From: Bifidobacteriaceae bacterium
Lineage (GTDB): Bacteria > Actinomycetota > Actinomycetes > Actinomycetales > WQXJ01
Direction: 5' to 3'
DNA: 6,689 nt
Assembly (NCBI GenBank): GCA_031278075.1
Contig: JAITLE010000098.1
Location: forward strand, 1 to 6,689
In this document: positions 1 through 5,732 of the stretch, one piece after another
How positions within the stretch are numbered: the first letter of the stretch is position 1
How the letters are laid out: each line of letters begins with the position of its first letter
Notes under the pieces: generated by a model
The model's input: only the letters and a program-made list of their open reading frames with translations
Databases searched by the model: none
What the model was told of the DNA's origin: nothing
Translations under genes and position numbers: made by a program

Positions 1-23
1 GGCCTATGCGCGTGTCGGGCAGG

Positions 24-68
24 CACAAAAGTCGCCAAAACTCGGCTTCGGGGACACAAAAGTCGCCA
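24..68. repeat. Pair of 14-bp direct repeats
   Basis: The word CACAAAAGTCGCCA occurs at 24-37 and again, identically, at 55-68, a spacing of 31 bases. A looser match continues after each copy. The A-run inside each copy stands out against the GC-rich surroundings. Such words could be binding sites near the end of an insertion sequence or part of a dispersed intergenic repeat. No family is recognised and no transposase is visible in the window. Confidence 0.6.
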
Positions 69-77
69 TTCTTCGCT

Positions 78-92
78 TGTCACGGCGTGACA
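78..92. repeat. Short perfect dyad, possible operator or hairpin
   Basis: TGTCAC at 78-83 and GTGACA at 87-92 are exact inverted repeats separated by GGC. The 15-bp size fits a site for a dimeric DNA-binding protein, or a small hairpin. It is not followed by a T-run, so it is not an intrinsic terminator on the plus strand. The nearest supported gene starts more than 600 bases away, so any regulatory role would concern something outside the window or an unrecognised transcript. Confidence 0.4.
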
Positions 93-110
93 GCGGTGGG
101 CTGGGCCACC

Positions 111-230
111 CGACCGGCCCGGCCACCAGCCCAGCCACCAGCCCAACCACCAGCCCAGCCACCAGCCCAACCGCCGACCAGACCACCAGTCCTGCCACCG
201 GCCCGGCCACAGGCCCGGTCACCGGCTCCA
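111..230. repeat. 12-bp minisatellite, about ten units, C-rich
   Basis: The block divides cleanly into ten 12-bp units of the type CCACCAGCCCAR. Units 2 to 5 (123-170) are best conserved and alternate G and A at the last base, so 123-146 and 147-170 are identical 24-mers. Units diverge at both ends, with CCACCGGCCCGG-like forms in the flanks. Because 12 is a multiple of three, every frame reads as a tetrapeptide repeat (PPAQ or TSPA on the plus strand, GLVA-like on the minus strand), which explains the spurious open frames. The minus strand is G-rich, with a GGG run in each core unit. Confidence 0.85.
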
Positions 231-533
231 CCCGGCTCCTACCGCTGATGTCGCCCACAGCGCCGCTCGCGGCAGCAGCCCCAGACCCAACACGCCCTGG
301 CCAAGGCCCAGCCGCTCGCCCGCGGCCTCGACCAGCAGCACCAGCCTGGCGTCGTCGTGCGCGCAGCCCACATGCTCGACCCCGACGACCACGCCACCGG
401 GCTCGCGGACCAGAGCCGCACAGCGACCACGCCATAGCCAGTCCTGGTCTCGCCCACCCGCCAACCACCCACCCAGACCAAGCGTCAGGAGTTAGGCGAA
501 GGCCTACGCTGGTTCTGGCCGGCTGGACCTTGA
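219..533. pseudogene. Possible decayed coding remnant, strand unresolved
   Basis: One codon register (codons beginning at positions divisible by three) shows the base pattern of a high-GC gene: over 270-434 the third position is almost always G or C, while the second is mixed. On the plus strand it is open from 249 but interrupted by TAG at 435-437, and it ends at TGA 531-533. If that TAG were once CAG, a single C-to-T change would explain it. Read on the minus strand, the same register is open from about 464 (TTG) down to a stop at 219 and uses natural codons (many CTG, GTC, GAG, GGC). Neither reading has a good ribosome-binding site or a product I recognise. It may be the remnant of a gene or only compositional chance. 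Confidence 0.22.
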
Positions 534-557
534 TCCAGGCGCGCGTGACGATTCCCA

Positions 558-584
558 CACTTCTCTCTCCAGGCCCGAGAAGTG
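558..584 (+). other. Leader stem-loop 1 (8-bp perfect stem)
   Basis: CACTTCTC at 558-565 pairs exactly with GAGAAGTG at 577-584 around an 11-nt loop. It lies about 140 bases before the start codon of the fusion hydrolase. No T-run follows, so it does not look like an intrinsic terminator. It could be a leader hairpin or a protein-binding dyad. Confidence 0.45.
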
Positions 585-589
585 CAGGG

Positions 590-614
590 TTCCGCGCCGA
601 GTGCCGGCGCCGAA
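590..614 (+). other. Leader stem-loop 2 (imperfect stem)
   Basis: GCGCC at 594-598 pairs with GGCGC at 606-610 around a 7-nt loop. After one C-C mismatch, TTC at 590-592 pairs with GAA at 612-614. It begins five bases after the end of the first stem-loop. GC-rich hairpins arise by chance in such DNA, so the pairing alone is weak evidence. Confidence 0.3.
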
Positions 615-651
615 ATGGATAGCCCAGCGCGATCCCCGCCTATTCCAGCTA

Positions 652-663
652 CGAGTAAACTCG
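652..663. promoter_or_regulatory. Palindrome overlapping a possible -10 element
   Basis: CGAGT at 652-656 and ACTCG at 659-663 are exact inverted repeats around AA. Inside it, TAAACT at 656-661 fits the loose TANNNT form of actinobacterial -10 elements, about 64 bases before the start of the fusion hydrolase. No convincing -35 box lies 16-18 bases upstream. If it is a promoter, a repressor bound to the dyad would block it. Both points are inference. Confidence 0.22.
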
Positions 664-713
664 AACGCGCCCCGCCGCGAGGACGCCGTCCCAGTCCGAT
701 CACCAGACCCCTT

Positions 714-718
714 GGGAG
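714..718 (+). promoter_or_regulatory. Ribosome-binding site of the fusion hydrolase gene
   Basis: GGGAG lies six bases before the ATG at 725, a normal Shine-Dalgarno match and spacing. It supports the chosen start. Confidence 0.75.
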
Positions 719-724
719 TGAATC

Positions 725-3700
725 ATGACCCGTAGATTGAGTGTCGACGACCTCGCCGGCATCACCACGCCCGCCGTGGCCACGCTCTCGCCGGACGGCG
801 CCCGGGTCGTCTACGCCGTGCGGGGAGCGGACCTCGAAGCCGACCGCTCGACCAGCTCGCTGTGGCTGGCCGAACAGGGCGCCGACCCGCGGCGCCTGAC
901 CCAGGGGACGGCCGATTCCGCGCCGGTGTTCTCACCCGACGGGTCGCTGATCGCCTTCCTGCGCGAAGGCCAGCTCTGGACCCTGCCCAGCGCCGGCGGC
1001 GAGGCGGAGCAGCGCACCCACCTGCCCTTGGGCGCCGGCGCGGCGGTCTTCTCCCCGGACGGCGCGCGGATCGCCTTCACCGCTCCGGCCGACCAAGGCG
1101 CCGCGGACGCGCCCGGGCGCCGCCCGATCGTCATCGACGGTCTTGACTACCAGATCGACGGCTTGGGGTTGCTGGGCGGCGTCCGGCTACAGGTGCACGT
1201 CCTGGACCTCGCGACCGGCGCGGTGACGCAGCTGACGGATGCCGCGAGCCACGCGACCAGCCCGACTTGGTCGCCCGATGGCGTGCGCCTCGCCTTTGTG
1301 CGCCGACCCGACGACGAAGACGATCTCGGCTTCCGCTCCGCCGTCCATGCGCTCAAAGTCGACGATCCGTTCGCCCCGCCCGAACTCGTCGCCTTCGCGG
1401 ACGGCGTCGCCGTCGCCGTCGCGTACGCGCCCGACGGCTCGTTGCTGGTGGTCGGGTGGGACCAGCCGCAACCGGTCGGCATCGTGAACCTGTACCGCGT
1501 GGACGGCGCGACCGGCGCGGCGACGCAGTTGGCGGCATCCCTTGACCGCAGCGTCGCGCCCGGCGCGCCCGGCTACCCAGGAGCGCTGCCAGTGGTGTCC
1601 GCGGCCGGCGATGTCGTCTTCGCCGTCGAGGATCGCGGTTGCGCCCACATCTACGCCGTGCCGCTCGCCGGCGGCGACCCGCGGCCGGTGCTGGCCGGCG
1701 CCGGCCGGGTGATCTCCGGCCTGTCGCTGGCCGGTGGGACCGCCGCGACCGTGTTGACCACCGCTGAATCGTTCGGCGATGTCGTGCGGGTCGATCTCGC
1801 GACCGGCGCGACAGAGGTGGTCGGCGCGCACGGGGCCGCTCCGGACGGGACCGAGCTCTACATCCGCGAGCCGCGCGAGTTCACGATCAGCGACGGGGTG
1901 GTGGTCGAGGGCTGGGTGCTGCGGGACCCAGAGGTCACGGGCGCCACGCCGTTGCTGCTCGACATCCACGGCGGGCCGCATAACGCCTGGAACGGCGCCG
2001 TCGACGTGGCTCACCTGTACCACCAGGAACTCGCACAGCGGGGCTGGACCGTGCTCGCCGTCAACCCGCGCGGCAGCGACGGCTACGGCGACGACTTCTA
2101 CCGCGCCGTCGACGGCGCCTGGGGCGAGGCTGACGCCAAGGACTTCCTCGAACCGATCGAACAGCTAGTCGCCGAGGGTCTGGCCGACCCCGCCCGGCTG
2201 GTCGTCGCCGGCTACAGCTACGGCGGCTTCATGACCTGTCGCCTGACCAGCCGCGACAACCGCTTCGCCGCAGCCATCGCCGGCGGGCTTATCTGCGACT
2301 TCGAGAGTTTGGTGGGGACCGGGGACTTGGGCCACCAATCCAGCGTCCTGGATCTGAGGGCGATGGCGTGGCTGCAGCGGGACCGCCAGCGTGTCGCCGA
2401 GCTGTCGCCGTACACCACTGTCGACCAGGTCGACACACCGACTTTGATCCTGCACGGCGGCGAGGACCGGCGCTGCCCGGTGGGGCAGGCGCAGCAGTGG
2501 CACCATGCGTTGCGTGAACGTGGCGTGCCCACCCAACTGGTCCTCTACCCTGGCGGCAGCCACATGTTCATCGTGAACGGCTTGCCGAGCCACCGGGCCG
2601 ACGCTTGCCGGCGGGTGGTGGACTGGGCGGAGCGGCACGTTGGCGCCGCCTCGGGGCCACGCCCCGCGCCGATCGACGCGGCGCACTGGCAGCGCCGCCT
2701 CGACACCCTGGTGGCGCGCCACAAGGTGGCGGGCGCGGCGCTGGGAGTCATGCGCCTCGGCCCGGACGGCGCGGTGGACGTCGCCACGGCGGCATCTGGC
2801 ACGCTGAACCAGAAGTTGGGCGCCCGGGCGCCGGTCGCCGGGGACTCGCTCTTCCAGATCGGCTCCATCACCAAGGTGTGGACCGCGACCGCGATCATGC
2901 GCCTGGTCGACGAGGGCCGGCTCTCGCTCGACACCCGCGTCAAGGAGGTTCTGCCGGATCTCAAGCTCATCAACGAGGATCTGACCGAAGGCCTGACCGT
3001 TTGGCACCTGTTGACCCACACGAGCGGCATCGACGGCGACATCTTCACCGACACCGGCCGGGGTGACGACGCGGTGCGTGAATACGTCGAGCTGCTGGAC
3101 GCCGCGGCCCAGAACCATCCCCTTGGCGCGACCTGGTCGTATTGCAACTCCGGCTTCGTGATCCTGGGGCGGATCCTCGAGGTGGTGACTGGTCTGAGCT
3201 GGGACGCCGTCATGCGGACTCAGCTGTTCGAACCGCTCGGGTTGACCCACACGACCACTCTCCCCGAGGAGACCATCATGTTCTCGGCCGCCGTCGGCCA
3301 CCTCGAGATCGGCGGCGAGGTCACCCAGGCGCCTGTCTTCCTGCTGCCGCGGTCGGTGGGACCGGCGGGGCTGATCACCTCGAGTGTGGAGGACGTGCTC
3401 GCCTTCGCTCGGCTCCATCTGCGCGGCGGGTTGGCCGATGACGGGACCCGGGTGATAAGCGCGGATTCGGCCGAACGCATGCGGGCTGAGCAGTGCAAGA
3501 CCACCAGGGCGGATGAGCCGGTCGATTCGATGGGGCTCGGCTGGATGCGCGCGGACTGGAACGGCGAACGTGTCTTCTGGCACGACGGCGGCACGATCGG
3601 CCAAGCCTCGTGGCTGTTCTGCCACCCCGCATCCGGGGTCGCCGCGGTCCTGCTCACGAACGGCGGGGTGGACCCGGCCCGGTTGAGCGACGAGTTGCTG

Positions 3701-4054
3701 AGCGAGGTCTTCGTCACGCTCGCAGGGGTCGTCAAGCCGGCGCCGACCCGTTTGCCGGATGAGCCCGCCGATGCCGACATCGCCCCGTTCGTGGGCACGT
3801 ACGAGAACGGCGCGACCCGCTTCGAGGTTTTCGACGGCGAGAACGGCCCGCGCCTGCGTGCCACGGCGCTCGGCCCGTTGGCGGCTCTGCGGGTTCCCAA
3901 CCCGACCGAACACCCGCTGATCCCGCTGGCCTCGGACTTGTGGGCGGCGCCTCTGAGAGAGGACGGCAGCGGCCCGGTCGGCAAGCTCTTGTTCTTCACG
4001 CTGGCCGACGGCCGGCAGTATCTGCAGTTCGGGCGCACCGCGCCGAAGGTCTAG
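725..4054 (+). CDS. S9 peptidase fused to class C beta-lactamase-like hydrolase
   Basis: One open frame of 1109 residues holds two complete serine-hydrolase modules. Residues 1 to about 380 form a beta-propeller with PD40/WD40-like blades; SPDG-type motifs start near 22, 70, 110, 183 and 235. Residues about 390-638 are an S9 (prolyl oligopeptidase/acylaminoacyl-peptidase type) catalytic domain, with HGGP at 415-418, nucleophile Ser498 in GYSYGG, Asp581 in HGGED and His613 in GGSHMF. After a Pro/Ala-rich linker (about 639-651), a beta-lactamase/D-aminopeptidase-like domain (family S12) carries SITK (Ser714, Lys717), YCN (Tyr806) and HDGGT (953-957). The tail, with VGTY at 1023-1026, resembles the DUF3471-type beta domain often attached to such hydrolases. 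No signal peptide or membrane segment is visible, so a cytoplasmic location is inferred. S9 enzymes cleave short peptides; S12 relatives act on D-amino-acid peptides, esters or amides. The actual substrate is unknown. Every catalytic motif expected is present. The ATG is chosen for its ribosome-binding site and because the first propeller blade follows at once. Confidence 0.9.
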   Translation: MTRRLSVDDLAGITTPAVATLSPDGARVVYAVRGADLEADRSTSSLWLAEQGADPRRLTQGTADSAPVFSPDGSLIAFLREGQLWTLPSAGGEAEQRTHLPLGAGAAVFSPDGARIAFTAPADQGAADAPGRRPIVIDGLDYQIDGLGLLGGVRLQVHVLDLATGAVTQLTDAASHATSPTWSPDGVRLAFVRRPDDEDDLGFRSAVHALKVDDPFAPPELVAFADGVAVAVAYAPDGSLLVVGWDQPQPVGIVNLYRVDGATGAATQLAASLDRSVAPGAPGYPGALPVVSAAGDVVFAVEDRGCAHIYAVPLAGGDPRPVLAGAGRVISGLSLAGGTAATVLTTAESFGDVVRVDLATGATEVVGAHGAAPDGTELYIREPREFTISDGVVVEGWVLRDPEVTGATPLLLDIHGGPHNAWNGAVDVAHLYHQELAQRGWTVLAVNPRGSDGYGDDFYRAVDGAWGEADAKDFLEPIEQLVAEGLADPARLVVAGYSYGGFMTCRLTSRDNRFAAAIAGGLICDFESLVGTGDLGHQSSVLDLRAMAWLQRDRQRVAELSPYTTVDQVDTPTLILHGGEDRRCPVGQAQQWHHALRERGVPTQLVLYPGGSHMFIVNGLPSHRADACRRVVDWAERHVGAASGPRPAPIDAAHWQRRLDTLVARHKVAGAALGVMRLGPDGAVDVATAASGTLNQKLGARAPVAGDSLFQIGSITKVWTATAIMRLVDEGRLSLDTRVKEVLPDLKLINEDLTEGLTVWHLLTHTSGIDGDIFTDTGRGDDAVREYVELLDAAAQNHPLGATWSYCNSGFVILGRILEVVTGLSWDAVMRTQLFEPLGLTHTTTLPEETIMFSAAVGHLEIGGEVTQAPVFLLPRSVGPAGLITSSVEDVLAFARLHLRGGLADDGTRVISADSAERMRAEQCKTTRADEPVDSMGLGWMRADWNGERVFWHDGGTIGQASWLFCHPASGVAAVLLTNGGVDPARLSDELLSEVFVTLAGVVKPAPTRLPDEPADADIAPFVGTYENGATRFEVFDGENGPRLRATALGPLAALRVPNPTEHPLIPLASDLWAAPLREDGSGPVGKLLFFTLADGRQYLQFGRTAPKV

Positions 4055-4057
4055 AGC

Positions 4058-4063
4058 TACCAT
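4058..4063 (+). promoter_or_regulatory. Possible -10 element for leaderless argS mRNA
   Basis: TACCAT fits the TANNNT form of actinobacterial -10 boxes and is followed by exactly six bases before the argS GTG. Transcription starting seven bases downstream of the hexamer would begin on the G of the start codon. The absence of a good Shine-Dalgarno match before argS agrees with a leaderless transcript. No clear -35 box is seen 17-18 bases upstream, which lies inside the end of the preceding gene. Confidence 0.4.
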
Positions 4064-4069
4064 TGCCCG

Positions 4070-5731
4070 GTGACTCCCGAAGAACTGAGCCAGGCGCTGG
4101 CGTGCGCCGTCAAACAAGCCGTCGCCGACGGGGCGGTCGCCCTCGCCCCGGCCGACATCCCCGATGAGGTGCGGGTCGACAGGCCGAAGCAAGCGGGCCG
4201 CGGCGACTGGTCCGCCAATATCGCTCTCCAGCTCGCGAAACGCGCCGGCGTCCCGCCTAGAGACCTCGCGGCCGCGCTGACTCCACACATCGCGAGAATC
4301 CCCGCGATCGGGCAGGTCGAGGTGGCCGGTCCGGGCTTCATCAACATCACCTTGGCCAAGGCCGCCGCTGGCGCTCTGACCAAGAAGATCGTCGAAGCGG
4401 GTGAGAGCTTCGGGCGGGGCGAAGACATGGCCGGCCTGAGCGTCAACGTCGAGTTCGTCTCCGCCAACCCGACCGGCCCAGTGCACCTGGCGGGCGCGCG
4501 TTGGGCTGCGGTCGGGGACACGCTGGCGCGCCTCTTCGAGGCGGAGGGCGCCCATGTGGTCCGCGAGTACTACTTCAACGACCACGGCGCGCAGCTCGAC
4601 CGCTTCGCCGAATCGTTGTGCGCGGCCGCGCACGGCGAGCCGACCCCGCCGAACGGCTACGGCGGCCGTTACATCAAAGAGCTCGCGGACGGGATCGTGC
4701 AAGCGGACAAGACGGTGCTGGAAACCGACCGCGAGACCCAACTCGAAGCCTTCCGTGAGCGCGGCGTCGCCGCCATGTTCCCCGAGATCAAACGTTCGCT
4801 CAGCGATTTCCGGGTGAACTTCGACGTGTATTTCCACGAGAACTCGTTGCACACCTCCGGCAAAGTGGAGCGCGCCGTGGAACAGCTCAAGGAAAGCGGT
4901 CACCTCTATCTCGAAGACGGGGCCTGGTGGCTCAGGTCGACGGATTTCGGCGACGACCGTGACCGTGTGGTGATAAAACGGGACGGCGCCGCCGCGTATA
5001 TCGCGGCCGACATCGCCTATTTCCGGGACAAACGGCAAAGGGGCGCCGATCTCGCGATCTACCTGCTGGGCGCCGACCACCACGGCTATATCGCCCGGCT
5101 GAAGGCCGCGGCGGCCGCGTTGGGCGACGATCCGGCCCGCGTCGAGGTGTTGATCGGCCAGCTGGTCTTCTTGGCGCGCGGCGGCGAGCGCGTCAAAATG
5201 TCGAAACGCGCCGGCACGGTGGTGACTTTGGAGGACCTGGTCGAGGCGATCGGCGTGGACGCGGCCCGTTACGCCATGGTCCGCTCTTCGATCGACTCGT
5301 CGCTGGAGATCGACCTGGACCTCTGGGCGTCGCAAACCAACGAGAACCCGGTCTTCTATGTCCAATACGCGCACGCGCGCACGTCCGCGGTGGCGCGTAA
5401 CGCGCAGGCGGCCGGCGTCGAGCGCGCGGACGGCTTCGCCCCGGACACGTTGGACCATCCGTCAGAGGCGGCGCTCCTCGCGCTCCTTGGCAGCTTCCCG
5501 GCGACAGCGGCGCAGGCCGCACAGCTGCGCGAACCTCACCGCGTCGCCCGCTACCTGGAGGAACTCGCGTCGGCTTACCACAAGTGGTACGACAAACGCC
5601 GCGTCATCCCGCTCGCCGACGAGCCGATGACCGACACTCACCGCACCCGCTTGTGGTTGAACGACGCCACCCGCCAGGTCCTCGCGAACGGCCTGGCTCT
5701 GCTCGGCGTGACCGCGCCGGAAAGGATGTGA
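4070..5731 (+). CDS. argS: Arginyl-tRNA synthetase
   Basis: ArgRS is a class I synthetase that activates arginine with ATP and loads it onto tRNA-Arg in the cytoplasm. At 553 residues the protein is full length for the family. Residues 1 to about 95 form the N-terminal tRNA-contacting domain, ending in the typical VEVAGPGFINI. The catalytic core contains SANPTGP followed by the HIGH-equivalent HLAG at 139-142, then REYYFNDHGAQ, GADHHGY (334-340) and the KMSKS-equivalent MSKRAG (377-382). The C-terminal DALR anticodon-binding domain starts near VFYVQYAHAR (428-437), and the protein ends in the family's usual PERM. The gene starts 15 bases after the upstream stop with only a poor ribosome-binding site; the GTG is chosen because the N-terminal domain begins there. 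No terminator separates it from the preceding gene. It forms a tight pair with lysA, as in Corynebacterium glutamicum, where argS-lysA is an operon. Confidence 0.97.
   Translation: MTPEELSQALACAVKQAVADGAVALAPADIPDEVRVDRPKQAGRGDWSANIALQLAKRAGVPPRDLAAALTPHIARIPAIGQVEVAGPGFINITLAKAAAGALTKKIVEAGESFGRGEDMAGLSVNVEFVSANPTGPVHLAGARWAAVGDTLARLFEAEGAHVVREYYFNDHGAQLDRFAESLCAAAHGEPTPPNGYGGRYIKELADGIVQADKTVLETDRETQLEAFRERGVAAMFPEIKRSLSDFRVNFDVYFHENSLHTSGKVERAVEQLKESGHLYLEDGAWWLRSTDFGDDRDRVVIKRDGAAAYIAADIAYFRDKRQRGADLAIYLLGADHHGYIARLKAAAAALGDDPARVEVLIGQLVFLARGGERVKMSKRAGTVVTLEDLVEAIGVDAARYAMVRSSIDSSLEIDLDLWASQTNENPVFYVQYAHARTSAVARNAQAAGVERADGFAPDTLDHPSEAALLALLGSFPATAAQAAQLREPHRVARYLEELASAYHKWYDKRRVIPLADEPMTDTHRTRLWLNDATRQVLANGLALLGVTAPERM
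5721..5726 (+). promoter_or_regulatory. Ribosome-binding site of lysA within argS
   Basis: AAAGGA, inside the last codons of argS, lies six bases before the lysA GTG at 5733. Ribosomes finishing argS stop at 5729-5731, right on this site, so translational coupling is likely. The site also favours GTG 5733 over the in-frame GTG at 5805, which has a weaker upstream sequence. Confidence 0.7.
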
Positions 5732-5732
5732 C

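Larger units (their letters stand above)
1..724. other. Gene-poor upstream region with repeats and dyads
   Basis: No reading frame here combines a plausible start, a ribosome-binding site and a recognisable product. Open frames over the first 620 bases on both strands are Pro/Ala/Arg-rich or Gly/Val-rich translations of a C-rich tandem repeat and its flanks. The stretch contains a 14-bp direct repeat pair, a short perfect dyad, a 12-bp minisatellite, a broken codon-like register, and a leader with two hairpins and a palindrome before the gene at 725. I saw no tRNA, rRNA or transposase signature. The left edge may cut through a mobile or repetitive element, but that is inference. Confidence 0.6.

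Noticed and set aside
111..230. Possible CRISPR array
   Set aside because: The units are 12 bp, directly adjacent and have no unique spacers; no cas gene is present.
481..510. TAGGC / GCCTA inverted repeat at 493-506
   Set aside because: The stem is only five base pairs with a 4-nt loop, flanking bases do not extend it, and such dyads are frequent by chance.
582..600. T-box-like word (AGGGT followed by TCCGCG)
   Set aside because: The T-box core needs a TGGN stretch before ACCGCG to pair with the tRNA end, and that is missing. The downstream gene is not an amino-acid gene, and no specifier stem was found.
4..622. Proline-rich and glycine/valine-rich open frames on both strands upstream of 725
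   Set aside because: Their length comes from the 12-bp repeat, which is open in all frames because 12 is divisible by three. No ribosome-binding sites or known domains were seen.
2790..3700. Classification of the second module as an antibiotic-resistance beta-lactamase
   Set aside because: The SxxK/YxN/HxG motifs define the whole S12 family, most of which are esterases or peptidases. No signal peptide is present, and the C-terminal beta domain fits a peptidase/esterase relative better.
4020..4070. Terminator between the fusion hydrolase gene and argS
   Set aside because: The gap is 15 bases; there is no hairpin followed by a T-run.
2165..5458. 1097-codon open frame on the minus strand
   Set aside because: It lies antisense to two well-recognised genes and crosses their boundary. 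High-GC codon use on the plus strand removes stops from this antisense frame, and the product is Arg/Gln/His/Val-rich with no recognisable domain.
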